Shown here: piece by piece, positions 28,400 through 39,112 of the stretch | Position numbering within the stretch: the stretch's first letter is position 1 | How the letters are laid out: the number at the start of each line of letters is the position of its first letter | Assembly: GCF_000600295.1 (NCBI RefSeq) | Contig: NZ_JEMG01000001.1 | Coordinates: 1,033,062-1,097,061, forward strand | Length of the DNA stretch: 64,000 nucleotides | Direction of reading: 5' to 3' | Source: Hylemonella gracilis str. Niagara R | GTDB taxonomy: Bacteria > Pseudomonadota > Gammaproteobacteria > Burkholderiales > Burkholderiaceae_C | The notes under the pieces: generated by a model | Databases searched by the model: none | What the model was told of the DNA's origin: nothing | What the model saw: only the letters and a program-made list of their open reading frames with translations | Program-made: the position numbers and the translations under genes

Positions 28400-29872
28400 A
28401 TGGAACGAACAAGAATGAAGCAACACGCGAGGGGCCGCGTCGCACCCATCCTGATCCTGCCCGCGGCGCTCTTGCTGCAAGCTTGCGCGGGCACCGCGCC
28501 GCCAGCCGATCCCGCCGAGGCTTCGGCGCGCGCCAAGGTTGAGCTGCCGGCGGGCTGGCGCGCCGACGCGCCGGGCGTCGAGGCTCCCGTCATCGACTCG
28601 GGATGGTGGATGGCTTTCCAGTCGGCGGCCCTGGAGCGTTTGATCGCCGAGGCGCAGCGCGACGGCGTGGAGTTGCGCATCGCCTACGAGCGCATCCGTC
28701 AGGCCGAGATCTCCCTGCGCCAGAGCGGGGCCTCGCGCTGGCCCTCGGTCAACGCCAACGCGGGCGCCTCGCGCAGCCGCAGCAGCACCGGGGGCGTGGA
28801 GACCACGCGCGAGTCAACCAGCGCGGGCTTGTCGGTCAGCTACGAGGTGGACCTCTGGGGCCGTGTCGCCGACAGCGTGCGCGCGGGCCAGGCCAGCCTG
28901 CGCGCCAGCCAGCATGACTGGCAGGCCGCGCGCCTGAGCTTGGTGGCCGGCGTGGCCAGTCAGTATTTCCAGTGGTTGGGTCTGGGGGAGCGTGTCGCGC
29001 TGGCGCAGGCCAACCTGGCACGCACCGAACGCCTGCTCGCCATCGTCGAGTCCCGCCTGCGCAACGGCGTGGCCACGCCGCTGGAGGTCTCGCAGCAGCG
29101 CAGCACCTTGCTGAGTCAGCGCGTCACGTTGTTGGCCCTGCAGCAGCAGCGCAGCGAAAGCGCCACCGCCCTGGCTTTGCTGCTGGGGCGCCAGCCCATC
29201 GGTTTTTCGCCGGAGGACTACGTGTCGGCCTCGCGCGATGCCGCCGCCGACTTCGCGTCCTTGCGTGTGCCCGAACTCGCGCCGGGTCTGCCCGTGGCCT
29301 TGCTGACGCGCCGGCCTGACCTGGCCGCCGCCGAGGCGCAGCTGGCCGCCGCCGACGCCAATGTGGATGCTGCCCGCGCGGCCTTGCTGCCCACGGTGTC
29401 GCTGTCTGCCTCCACGAACCTGACGTCGGCCAGCCTCTTCAGCCTGGCCGACCCGACGCGCAGCGTGTCCCTGGGACTCGCCCTGGCGCAAAGCATTTTT
29501 GACGGTGGCCGTCAGCGCGCGCAAATCCAGCTCAGCGAATCACAGCGGGTGGTGCTGATCGAGAACTACGGGCAGGCCATCCGCACGGCCATCAAGGAAG
29601 TCGGCGATGCCCTGGGCCAGGCCAGCTACAGCCAGCAGCAGGAGGACCTGCAACGCGAGTTGGTCGCGCAAGCTCATGCTTCCCTGCGCCTGGCCGAGCT
29701 GCGTTACCGGGAGGGCACGGGTGACCTGATGTCCCTGCTTGACGCGCAGCGCAGCCTGTTCAGCGCCCAGGACAGCCTGAGCGTGCAGCGCCTGGCCCGC
29801 CTGCAGGCCGTGCTGGATCTCTACAAGGCCCTGGGCGGGGACTGGGCGCCGCCGCCGACGTCCGACACCTGA
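28400..29872 (+). CDS. NodT-family outer-membrane efflux lipoprotein
   Basis: A 490-residue TolC-like outer-membrane factor. A lipobox LLLQAC at about residues 24-29 marks it as a lipoprotein. Two OEP repeats follow: the first with IAYERIRQAEISLRQSGASRWPS and a NodT-like YEVDLWGRVADSVRAGQAS, the second with RRPDLAAAEAQLAAADANVDAARAALLP, each read in part. It completes the MacA-MacB tripartite pump as the last gene of the operon, starting 42 bases after macB. Proximity to an iron locus could mean siderophore export, but antibiotic or peptide export is equally possible. Confidence 0.9.
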   Translation: MERTRMKQHARGRVAPILILPAALLLQACAGTAPPADPAEASARAKVELPAGWRADAPGVEAPVIDSGWWMAFQSAALERLIAEAQRDGVELRIAYERIRQAEISLRQSGASRWPSVNANAGASRSRSSTGGVETTRESTSAGLSVSYEVDLWGRVADSVRAGQASLRASQHDWQAARLSLVAGVASQYFQWLGLGERVALAQANLARTERLLAIVESRLRNGVATPLEVSQQRSTLLSQRVTLLALQQQRSESATALALLLGRQPIGFSPEDYVSASRDAAADFASLRVPELAPGLPVALLTRRPDLAAAEAQLAAADANVDAARAALLPTVSLSASTNLTSASLFSLADPTRSVSLGLALAQSIFDGGRQRAQIQLSESQRVVLIENYGQAIRTAIKEVGDALGQASYSQQQEDLQRELVAQAHASLRLAELRYREGTGDLMSLLDAQRSLFSAQDSLSVQRLARLQAVLDLYKALGGDWAPPPTSDT

Positions 29873-29979
29873 GGCTGCGGGCCCCGGCCTCACCCCGGCC
29901 TTGGGTGGGGCCGCTCCTGCTGGCCGTCCATGGCGAGGAGGACGCCATCCATGACCGTTGCGCAGATTTCTTTTTGAAA

Positions 29980-29998
29980 TGGAATGAGAATGATTTTT
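29980..29998 (+). promoter_or_regulatory. Fur-box-like site upstream of the flavin/PepSY operon
   Basis: AATGAGAATGATT at 29983-29995 matches 11 of 13 core positions of the Fur consensus AATGATAATCATT. It overlaps an AT-rich promoter-like stretch with TTGAAA (29974-29979) and TATACT (30006-30011) and lies about 20 bases before the GTG start at 30019. Iron repression of the downstream operon is inferred. Confidence 0.65.
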
Positions 29999-30018
29999 AA
30001 ATAGATATACTTCGGTGC

Positions 30019-30711
30019 GTGAAAAATCCTGGTGCCCATCCCTTGCCCGCAGCAACCGCCAAGTCCACGCCGCAGGGCGCGGCATCCCAGCGCGCCTGGT
30101 GGCTCAAAACCCTGCACCAATGGCACTGGATCAGTTCCGCCCTGTGCCTGATCGGGATGCTGCTGTTCGCTTTCACGGGCATCACGCTCAACCACGCGGC
30201 GGACATCGCCGCCCAGCCCGAGATCACGCAGCGCCAGGCGCAACTGCCGCCCAATCTGTTGGCCTTGCTGCGCAGCGAAGATGATGCCCAGGCATCCACC
30301 GGCGGCGATGCGCCGCTGCCTGCCGCCGTGCGGGTTTGGCTCAACGGCGCGCTGTCGCTGGAATTGCCTGTGCAGGCCCCTGCAGAATGGTCGCCCGAGG
30401 AGGTCTACCTCTCACTGCCCCGACCCGGCGGTGATGCCTGGTTGCGCATCGCGCGCGACAGTGGCGAGGTCGAGTACGAACTCACCGACCGGGGCTGGAT
30501 TTCCTGGCTCAACGACCTGCACAAGGGCCGCCACACGGGCTGGGCCTGGAAGTGGTTCATCGATGTGTTTTCCGTCGCCTGTCTGCTGTTCTCCATCACG
30601 GGCCTGCTGATCCTCAAGTTCCATGCGGCCAATCGCCCCAGCACCTGGCCCTTGGTGGGCTTGGGCTTGGTGGCGCCGCTGCTGCTGATCATTCTTTTTG
30701 TCCATTCCTGA
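30019..30711 (+). CDS. PepSY-associated membrane protein
   Basis: A 230-residue inner-membrane protein of the PepSY-associated TM type. A cytoplasmic leader (residues 1-30) precedes LHQWHWISSALCLIGMLLFAFTG, the family-typical WHW...S helix. A periplasmic domain of about 110 residues follows, with WLNDLHKGRHTGWAWKWFID (a DLHKGRHTG motif) before two C-terminal helices. Related proteins pass electrons across the membrane or bind haem through these His residues. The start is GTG at 30019; no in-frame ATG gives a better N-terminus. It is the first gene after the Fur-like site. Confidence 0.8.
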   Translation: MKNPGAHPLPAATAKSTPQGAASQRAWWLKTLHQWHWISSALCLIGMLLFAFTGITLNHAADIAAQPEITQRQAQLPPNLLALLRSEDDAQASTGGDAPLPAAVRVWLNGALSLELPVQAPAEWSPEEVYLSLPRPGGDAWLRIARDSGEVEYELTDRGWISWLNDLHKGRHTGWAWKWFIDVFSVACLLFSITGLLILKFHAANRPSTWPLVGLGLVAPLLLIILFVHS

Positions 30712-30731
30712 AGCCGAGGAGTCTCCTGTCC

Positions 30732-31310
30732 ATGTCATCCGCCATGAAGATCTCTTACACCAGTGCCTGGTCTGTGCCAGGCCTCGCCCGTGCCCTGCCT
30801 TGGGCTGGGTCTCTCGCGACAGCTTTCGCGCCCGCAGCGGTGTTCGCCGCCGACCTGTCGCTGACCGTCGAAGTGCCGCGCCTCGATGTGGCCGAGTACC
30901 ACCGCCCTTACGTGGCGATCTGGATCGAGAAGCCGGACCAGAGCTTCGCGGGCAACCTCGCCGTCTGGTACGACCTCAAGATGCGCAACAAGGAAGGCAC
31001 CAAGTGGCTCAAGGACATGCGCTCCTGGTGGCGCAAGAGCGGGCGAGAACTCGACATGCCGGTGGACGGCATCAGCGGCGCCACCCGCGCACCGGGCGTG
31101 CACACCGTCAGCTTCGGCAACAACAGTGCGCTCAAGGCCCTGCCCGCCGGTGAGTACCAGCTCGTGATCGAGGCCGCGCGCGAAGTCGGCGGGCGTGAAC
31201 TGCTGCGCCTGCCCTTTGCCTGGCCCGGCAAGGCCGGCGCCAAGGCCGTGAGCAGCGAAGCCCGCGGCCAGACGGAACTCGGCTCGGTCAGCCTGACCGT
31301 GCAACCCTGA
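30732..31310 (+). CDS. DUF2271 periplasmic protein, predicted covalent FMN carrier
   Basis: A 192-residue secreted protein. A signal peptide (about residues 1-40) ends in AVFAADLS. The mature part matches DUF2271: LTVEVPRLDVAEYHRPYVAIWIE and AVWYDLKMRN (read in part). The motif VDGISGATRAPG at 111-122 fits the ApbE flavin-attachment pattern DGxSGAT, with Thr118 the predicted FMN-linked residue. ApbE is encoded two genes downstream. Genes of this type are associated with extracytosolic flavin electron transfer. The start at 30732 is preferred to upstream frames that overlap the previous gene; Met5 is an alternative. Confidence 0.78.
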   Translation: MSSAMKISYTSAWSVPGLARALPWAGSLATAFAPAAVFAADLSLTVEVPRLDVAEYHRPYVAIWIEKPDQSFAGNLAVWYDLKMRNKEGTKWLKDMRSWWRKSGRELDMPVDGISGATRAPGVHTVSFGNNSALKALPAGEYQLVIEAAREVGGRELLRLPFAWPGKAGAKAVSSEARGQTELGSVSLTVQP

Positions 31311-31350
31311 AAGCCGCGAGCCGGCCCACCGAAACCCCAGGAACAAGACC

Positions 31351-32268
31351 ATGAAAAAACGCCTTTCTCTCCTCGCATCGACGGCCGCGCTGGCGGCTTC
31401 GTTCGCCGTGCTGCTGCTGCCCACCGCCGCGCAGGCCCACCGCGCCTGGTTGCTGCCCTCGGGCACCGTGTTCTCGGGGCAGGAGCCCTGGGTGGCGGTG
31501 GATGCGGCCGTCTCCAACGACATCTTCTACTTCGAGCACAACGCCGGCAATCTGGACAACCTGGTCATCACCGGACCGGACGGCAAGCCGGTCGAGGCGC
31601 AGAACCAGGCCAAGACCCGCTACCGCAGCGTGTTCGATGTGAAGCTGGAGCAGGCCGGCACCTACCGCATCGCCCTGGTCAATGACAGCATGTTCGCCAG
31701 CTACAAGGTCGGCAACGAAACCAAGCGCCTGCGTGGCACGGCCGAGAGCCTGCGTAAGGAGATCCCCACGGACGCGCAGGATGTGCGCGTGACACGCTCA
31801 CAGTCCCGCGTCGAAACCTTCGTCACGCGCGGCAAGCCCAGCACCGACAGCCTCAAGCCCACGGGCCGTGGCATCGAACTCGTGGCCGTGACGCACCCCA
31901 ATGACCTGTTCGCCGGTGAGACGGCGACCTTCCGCTTCGTGGACGACGGCAAGCCCGCTGCGGGCTATGGTGTGACGGTGATCCTGGCCGGCAAGCGCCA
32001 CCAGGACAAACTGACCGAGCTGACCCTGGACACCGACAAGAACGGCGAGATCAAGGTCAAGTGGCCTGCAGCAGGCATGTACTGGCTGGAGGTCGAACCG
32101 GCCCGCCCTGCGCGTCCACAAGGTGCTCCGCAGGCCGGTGGCCCGGGCATGCCCGCCGGTTCCGGTGCCCAAGGCGGGCCTATGGGTCCGATGGGTCCCG
32201 CAGGCACCTTGGACAAGCCGACCCGGCGCGCCGGCTACAGCCTGACGCTGGAAGTCCTGCCGCAATAA
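31351..32268 (+). CDS. DUF4198 periplasmic protein
   Basis: A 305-residue secreted protein with a clear signal peptide (MKKRLSLLASTAALAASFAV, cut after AAQA). The mature start AHRAWLLPSGTVFSG is characteristic of the DUF4198 (NikM-like) family, which often leaves a histidine at the mature N-terminus able to bind metal. The fold is probably two Ig-like domains: an early one with YFEHNAGNLDNLVITGPDG and a later one with LFAGETATFRFVDDGKPAAG. A Gly/Pro/Met-rich stretch (about residues 253-285) follows. It lies in the operon between DUF2271 and ApbE. A role in metal delivery or sensing is likely but not shown. Confidence 0.82.
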   Translation: MKKRLSLLASTAALAASFAVLLLPTAAQAHRAWLLPSGTVFSGQEPWVAVDAAVSNDIFYFEHNAGNLDNLVITGPDGKPVEAQNQAKTRYRSVFDVKLEQAGTYRIALVNDSMFASYKVGNETKRLRGTAESLRKEIPTDAQDVRVTRSQSRVETFVTRGKPSTDSLKPTGRGIELVAVTHPNDLFAGETATFRFVDDGKPAAGYGVTVILAGKRHQDKLTELTLDTDKNGEIKVKWPAAGMYWLEVEPARPARPQGAPQAGGPGMPAGSGAQGGPMGPMGPAGTLDKPTRRAGYSLTLEVLPQ

Positions 32269-32360
32269 GTCCAGTCGCCCCGCAGGGCGCAGGCCCGTGT
32301 CCCGCGCTCGCGCCGCGCGTGCCGGGTCTGGGATTTTTGTGTTTCTGTCTGCTTCGCCGC

Positions 32361-33485
32361 ATGCGCGTCCCCGATTCCCCCCAACCCATCGACGCCGTCC
32401 GGGTGCTGCTGCCGCAGCATCTGGACGAAACGCTGGTGCCCACGCTGGGCGCGCGGGTCTTGGGTCTGGAAGGCGCGAGCATGGGCACGACGTGGCGTGT
32501 GCTCTGGCTGGCGGACGGGGCCATGGCAGCCGATCCAGCGGATGGGCAGGAGGCAACCGTGCGAGCCGCCGTGCAGGCCGAGCTGGATTTGGTGATTGCG
32601 CAGATGAGCCACTGGCGGGTCGATTCCGATCTGGGGCGTTTCAACCGTGCGGCCCCGGGCACGGCGTTCCGACTGCCCGCCGCGTTCGCCGAGGTGCTGC
32701 GTGCCGGCCTCTGGCTGGCCGAGGTGTCTGGCGGCGCCTTCAATCCTGCAGCCGGTGCCCTGGTCAATCTCTGGGGCTTCGGTCCGTCTTCCGATCTGCA
32801 AGACCTGCCGCATGCGCACCCGCGCTACGACGAGCCGGGTTTTCGCATGCCCACGGAAACGGCGGCGCGCGATGCCCTGGCGCTGTGCGATTGGCGCGCG
32901 CTGAATTTCGATGGTCAGGATGGCATCGTCCAGTTCGGCGGCCTGCAACTCGATTTCTCCGCCATCGCCAAGGGCTACGCGGTGGACCGCATCACGCTGC
33001 GCCTGCAATCCCTGGGCCTGGCGCATCTGCTGGTCGAAGTCGGCGGTGAGCTGCGCGGTGCGGGTTACGGCCTGGGCGGCCAGCCTTGGTGGGTGGAATT
33101 GGAGGCGCCGACTTCTTCCACGTCGCATCCGGCCCTGCCGCGCACCCGTCTGGCCCTGCATGGCCTGTCCGTCGCGACCTCGGGCGACTACCGGCGCTGC
33201 TACACCCACGACGGCCTGCGCCTGCCCCACACCATCGACCCGCGCACGGGCCGTCCCATCGTGCACGGCCTGGCCTCCGTCAGCGTGGTGCACGAGCAAT
33301 GTCTGTGGGCCGATGCCTGGAGCACGGCCCTGACGGTGCTGGGCTTGGAGTCGGGCCTAGCCCTGGCGCGCGAGCACGGCATCGCGGCCCTGTTCGTGCA
33401 GCGTGTGCCGGCCGTGGACGGCCAAGGCGGGGGTGAGACGTTGCGCGAGGTGCTCACGCCCGCGCTGCGTGCACTCGCCGATTGA
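32361..33485 (+). CDS. apbE: FAD:protein FMN transferase (ApbE)
   Basis: A 374-residue ApbE-family enzyme that transfers FMN from FAD to a Thr/Ser in a DGxSGAT-type motif. Signatures are MGTTWRVLW, SHWRVDSDLGRFNR, VSGGAFNPAAGALVNLWGF, LDFSAIAKGYAVDRI and HTIDPRTGRPI. No signal peptide or lipobox is seen at the chosen start; periplasmic members normally have one, so either this one acts in the cytosol or the true start lies upstream. The likely substrate is the DUF2271 protein two genes upstream. Confidence 0.9.
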   Translation: MRVPDSPQPIDAVRVLLPQHLDETLVPTLGARVLGLEGASMGTTWRVLWLADGAMAADPADGQEATVRAAVQAELDLVIAQMSHWRVDSDLGRFNRAAPGTAFRLPAAFAEVLRAGLWLAEVSGGAFNPAAGALVNLWGFGPSSDLQDLPHAHPRYDEPGFRMPTETAARDALALCDWRALNFDGQDGIVQFGGLQLDFSAIAKGYAVDRITLRLQSLGLAHLLVEVGGELRGAGYGLGGQPWWVELEAPTSSTSHPALPRTRLALHGLSVATSGDYRRCYTHDGLRLPHTIDPRTGRPIVHGLASVSVVHEQCLWADAWSTALTVLGLESGLALAREHGIAALFVQRVPAVDGQGGGETLREVLTPALRALAD

Positions 33486-33533
33486 CGCGATGGCGTCAGC
33501 ACGCGGTGCACGCGTCCACATGAAGTGGTTTCC

Positions 33534-35036
33534 ATGAAGTTTGTTCAAGCCCTGTCCGTTCTGTTGGTCTATGGTGCCTTTTGCGGCCTCATCGTCTGGC
33601 GGCACCGTCAGCGCGTGCAGGCGGCCGCGCACCGCGCGCAGGCCCTGATGCACAGCGCCGTGCCCGATTCCAGCGCGGGTCGCTCGCTCTGGTGGGTGGT
33701 GCACGCCAGCCAGACCGGTCAGGCCGAGGCCCTGGCCGAGCAGACCGCGCAGGCCCTGCACAGCGCGGGGCTGGCGGTGCGCCTGCTGCCGCTGGGACGT
33801 CTGCGCCGCGAGGATCTGGCGAGCATGGAGCGCCTGTTGTGCGTGGTCAGCACCTACGGTGAAGGGGATGCGCCGGACAGCGCGGCGGCATTCGTGCGTG
33901 CTTGCATGGAGGCGAGGGATGGGGACGGGTTGCCCGAGCTGACGAGGCTGAAGGTCGGCCTGCTGGCCCTGGGCGACGCCAGCTACGCGCGCTACTGCGG
34001 TTTTGGTCGCGCGCTGGATGCATGGTTCCAGGAACGGGGCGCGCAGCCATTGTTCGAACGCATCGAGGCCGACCGCATGGCTCCCGAGGCGCTGTCGCGC
34101 TGGCGCGTGCAGTTGGGCGCCCTGATCGATGCCGGCAATCCGGACGCCTGGGCCTTGCCCGACTGGGAGGCGCCGCCCTTGCAGGCCTGGACGTTGCGCG
34201 CGCGTCGGCACATGAACCCGGGCAGCGCGGGTGGGCCGGTGCATCACCTGGAATTCGTGCCCGAGGTGGGTGACCTGCCGGATTGGCAGGCCGGGGATCT
34301 CGCGCAGATCGAGGTGCCGGGCGCACCCGGTGAGCCGCGCGACTACTCCATCGCTTCCGTGCCTGCCGACGGTGCCTTGCACCTGCTGGTGCGTCAGACA
34401 CGACGGGTGCATGCCGATGGCAGCGACAGCCCGGGCCTAGCCTCGGGTTGGCTGACGGCCGCGCATGACCACGGCTTGCCGCTGAGCGGCCGCGCCATGC
34501 TGCGCTTGCGTGCGCACAGCGCCTTTCGCATTGGCGGCAACGCGCAGCGCCCCTTGATCCTGATCGGCAATGGCACCGGCCTGGCCGGCCTGCGCGCCCA
34601 CATCCGCGCGCGCCTGATCCCGGCGCCGTATCCTGAACCGACCACCAAGCACCCGCTTCAGGATGCAGCGCCGGGTTCACCGCCCCTGTGGCTGATCTTT
34701 GGCGAACGCCATGCCGCCACCGATGCCTATTACCGTGAGGAGCTCGAGGCTTGGTCCGCGCAGGGTTTGCTGCGCGTGGACTGGGTGTTCTCGCGCGAGT
34801 CGTCCGCCGCGCACACGGGTTCGCGTCCTTACGTGCAGCACGCCGTGCGTGCCGCCGCGACCGAAATGCGTGCCTGGGTGCGGGGCGATCAGCACAGACC
34901 CGGCGCAGCCATCTATGTCTGTGGCAGCCTGCGGGGCATGGCGGGCGAGGTCGATACCGCCTTGCGGGATGTTCTGGGCGCGGATGTTCTGCGTGCGCTC
35001 GCGGACGAGGGGCGTTACCGCAGAGACGTGTATTGA
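33534..35036 (+). CDS. Membrane-anchored flavodoxin/ferredoxin-reductase-type flavoprotein (CysJ-like)
   Basis: A 500-residue diflavin reductase. An N-terminal helix (about residues 5-24, ALSVLLVYGAFCGLIVW) anchors it. A flavodoxin domain (ASQTGQAEALAEQTAQAL, STYGEGDAPDSA, LGDASYARYCGFG) is followed by an FAD-binding barrel (PRDYSIASVPADG) and an NADPH module (LILIGNGTGLAGLRAHIRAR, FGERHAATDAYYREEL, YVCGS-type). It ends in RYRRDVY, like the CysJ C-terminus. It should bring NADPH electrons to the membrane for the PepSY protein and the DUF2271 carrier. GTG at 33525 is an alternative start. Confidence 0.86.
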   Translation: MKFVQALSVLLVYGAFCGLIVWRHRQRVQAAAHRAQALMHSAVPDSSAGRSLWWVVHASQTGQAEALAEQTAQALHSAGLAVRLLPLGRLRREDLASMERLLCVVSTYGEGDAPDSAAAFVRACMEARDGDGLPELTRLKVGLLALGDASYARYCGFGRALDAWFQERGAQPLFERIEADRMAPEALSRWRVQLGALIDAGNPDAWALPDWEAPPLQAWTLRARRHMNPGSAGGPVHHLEFVPEVGDLPDWQAGDLAQIEVPGAPGEPRDYSIASVPADGALHLLVRQTRRVHADGSDSPGLASGWLTAAHDHGLPLSGRAMLRLRAHSAFRIGGNAQRPLILIGNGTGLAGLRAHIRARLIPAPYPEPTTKHPLQDAAPGSPPLWLIFGERHAATDAYYREELEAWSAQGLLRVDWVFSRESSAAHTGSRPYVQHAVRAAATEMRAWVRGDQHRPGAAIYVCGSLRGMAGEVDTALRDVLGADVLRALADEGRYRRDVY

Positions 35037-35123
35037 TGCCGCGATCAGACCGTTGATGGGTGGGCGATGGGGATGCCCTGCGGATGGCTGTGTTGACTCC
35101 AGCCCAGCGGCTCACCATGTTCT

Positions 35124-35142
35124 AGAATTGAGAACGATTTTG
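35124..35142 (+). promoter_or_regulatory. Fur-box-like site upstream of imelysin operon
   Basis: ATTGAGAACGATT at 35127-35139 matches 9 of 13 core Fur-consensus positions and is followed by TTGATTTG. It lies 31 bases before the imelysin start in a 136-base gap. It is weaker than the sites at 29980 and 44951, but the position and gene content support it. Confidence 0.5.
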
Positions 35143-35172
35143 ATTTGTAGATTCAAGCAGCGAGGAAACAGC

Positions 35173-36360
35173 ATGAAATTTCAAGCAAGCAAACGCCTGT
35201 GGATGTTGAGCGCGACCGGGACCGCCCTGGTGCTGGCCGGTGGCCTGGGCAGCCTGAGTGCCGCCGCGCAAACACCGGCACAGCCCACGGTTCGCGGCGT
35301 GGTCGCCCACTACGCCACCCTGGTGCATGCGAACTATGAGGACACGCTGCTCGCCGCCCAGGAATTGCAGAAGGCGGTTCGCGCCTTCACCGCCGCGCCC
35401 ACGCAAGCCCGCCTGGAGGCCGCGCGCAAGGCCTGGCTGGACGCGCGTGAGTACTACGGCCAGACCGAGGCCTTCCGTTTCTACGGCGGTCCGATCGACG
35501 ACGAGGAGGGCCCCGAGGGCCGCATCAACGCCTGGCCCATGGACGAGTCTTACGTGGACGGCGTGGAAGGCAAGCCGGGCGGCGGTCTGGTCAACGACCC
35601 CAAGTTCAAGATCAGCAAGAAAACCCTGTCGGACGCCAACGAAAAAGGCGGCGAGGAGAACATCGCCACGGGCTGGCATGCCATCGAGTTCATGCTCTGG
35701 GGCCAGGACCTGAACGACAAGGGCCCGGGCGAGCGTGCCTACACCGATTTCGTCGACGGCAAACTGCCCAATGCGGACCGCCGCCGCCTCTACCTGAACG
35801 TGGTGACGGACCTGCTGATCGATGACCTGCGCTTCCTGGTGCAGGCGTGGGCGCCGAAGCAAAAGAACTACCGCGCCGAATTCGAGCAGGGCGGCCAGGA
35901 GTCGTTGCGCAAGATCATCGTGGGCCTGGGTTCGCTCTCGCGGGGTGAACTCTCGGGCGAGCGCATGGAAGTGGCATTGAACACGCAGGACCAGGAGGAC
36001 GAGCATTCCTGCTTCTCCGACAACACGCACCGCGACATCGTGACGAATGCGACCGGCATCCAGAACGTCTGGCTGGGTAGCTACAAGCGCCGCAGTGGTC
36101 AAGCGGTGCAGGGCGCATCCCTGCGCGCCCTCGTCGCAGCCAAGGACAAGGCGCTGGCCGACAAAACCACGGCGCAGATCGCGCAGTCGGTGGCCCATGC
36201 CACCAGCATTCCCGCGCCTTTCGACCAGGCCATTCTGGATGGATCTCCCGGTCAGCCCATCGTCAAGAAAACCATCGCCAGCCTGGTCGAGCAATCCAAG
36301 CTGCTGGTCGAGTCGGCTTCGGCCATCGGCATCACCAAGCTGACCCTGGTGGAGCCCTGA
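35173..36360 (+). CDS. Imelysin-family iron-regulated periplasmic protein (IrpA-like)
   Basis: A 395-residue secreted protein with a signal peptide (cut near AAAQ, residue 33). The imelysin GxHxxE signature is present as GWHAIEFMLWGQ with His169 and Glu172. AREYYGQTEAFRFYGGPID and the WPMDESYVDG segment are family-typical, as is EDEHSCFSDNTHRDI. Imelysins are helical-bundle proteins of iron-responsive loci; iron binding is proposed, peptidase activity is doubtful. GAGGAAA precedes the ATG. It heads a four-gene run with a Fur-like site upstream. Confidence 0.88.
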   Translation: MKFQASKRLWMLSATGTALVLAGGLGSLSAAAQTPAQPTVRGVVAHYATLVHANYEDTLLAAQELQKAVRAFTAAPTQARLEAARKAWLDAREYYGQTEAFRFYGGPIDDEEGPEGRINAWPMDESYVDGVEGKPGGGLVNDPKFKISKKTLSDANEKGGEENIATGWHAIEFMLWGQDLNDKGPGERAYTDFVDGKLPNADRRRLYLNVVTDLLIDDLRFLVQAWAPKQKNYRAEFEQGGQESLRKIIVGLGSLSRGELSGERMEVALNTQDQEDEHSCFSDNTHRDIVTNATGIQNVWLGSYKRRSGQAVQGASLRALVAAKDKALADKTTAQIAQSVAHATSIPAPFDQAILDGSPGQPIVKKTIASLVEQSKLLVESASAIGITKLTLVEP

Positions 36361-36367
36361 GCGCCTC

Positions 36368-37974
<1,607 letters not shown>

Positions 37975-37975
<1 letters not shown>

Positions 37976-39099
37976 TGACCCTGCGGGCGCGCTTGGCTGG
38001 GGCTCGTCTGCTGCCACGTGTGGGGGCCGTGGTGGGCCTGTGTGTGCTGGCTTGTGCCCATGCGCAGACCGCGCCACGCATCGCCTTCCCTTACTACACG
38101 GCCGAGCAGGCGCTGACCGGGCTCTACAGCCACCAGCTGCCGCCGCGCGCGCGGGCCTTCGAGGCCTCGGCGCTGGCCCTGGTGCAGGCCACGCAAGCGC
38201 ATTGCCAGGGACGAAGCGGCAAGGGCGAGCTGCACGGGCAGTGGCAACAGACCCTCCTGCGCTGGCAGGCGCTGGCCACGCCCGCTGTCGGTCCGTTGGT
38301 CCAGCGGCGCAGCCAGCGGCAGATCGATTTCTGGCCCGTGCGTGCGAACCTGATCGACAAGGCCTTGAAAGCCACGCCGCGCGTCTTGAGTGAGATGGCG
38401 CGCGTGGGCACGCCAGCCAAGGGCTTCGCGGGGTTCGAATACCTGCTGGCCGAGTCCACGGCCATGGGGCTGCAGGGCGAGTCGCAAAAGCAGCGCTGCG
38501 CCTATGCCGTGCTGGTGGCCCAGGGCATCGCCGCCGAAGCGAGCGCCTTGCGTCGCGACTTCGACACGCTGGCCCAACGCGATTGGCAGGTGGAGGAGGA
38601 ATCCGCCGACGCCGAGGCGCGACTCGCGCAGACCCGCGCGGCCTTCGCCGAATGGGTGAACCAGTGGCTGGGCGGGCTGGAGCGCCTGCGCTGGCTGCAG
38701 ATGGAGCAGCCCCTGGTGAAGGCGCAGACCGCAGGCAAACCGCCCGCCTTCGCGCGTCAGGAGTGGGCCGACAACCTGGCCGACTGGCGCGCGCAATGGG
38801 ACACCCTGCGCGCCCAGGCCCTGCTGGCGGACCCGCAAGCCGCCCCGCCCGTGCCGGGCCAGGCCTTGGTGCCCATCGAGGCCTTGTTGTACGGCAAGGG
38901 CCAGGTGCAACTGGCTGCACGCTGGCGGCAGGCCATCACCGCCGCCGATGCCGCGCTCGGCAAGCTCAGCACGAGCTACAACGGCGCCGAGGTGGAGGCT
39001 GCGGCGCGCCAGCTCAAGGAACTGACCGTGCTTTACCAGCAGCAAATCGCCGCCGCGCTGGACGTGCCCCTGGGCTTTTCGGACGCGGACGGCGACTGA
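37975..39099 (+). CDS. Second imelysin-family protein
   Basis: A 374-residue exported protein. The N-terminus GLCVLACAHAQ can be read as a lipobox (Cys27) or a signal-peptidase I site. It is imelysin-like in ARAFEASALALVQATQ, RQIDFWPVRANLIDKAL and the glutamate motif GFAGFEYLLAES. The canonical GxHxxE histidine is replaced: the motif reads G150-F-A-G-F-E155. It therefore differs from imelysin 1, and the two may have separate roles. A long amphipathic coiled region lies in the middle. Confidence 0.82.
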
Positions 39100-39112
39100 A
39101 GGCCAGTCGGAC

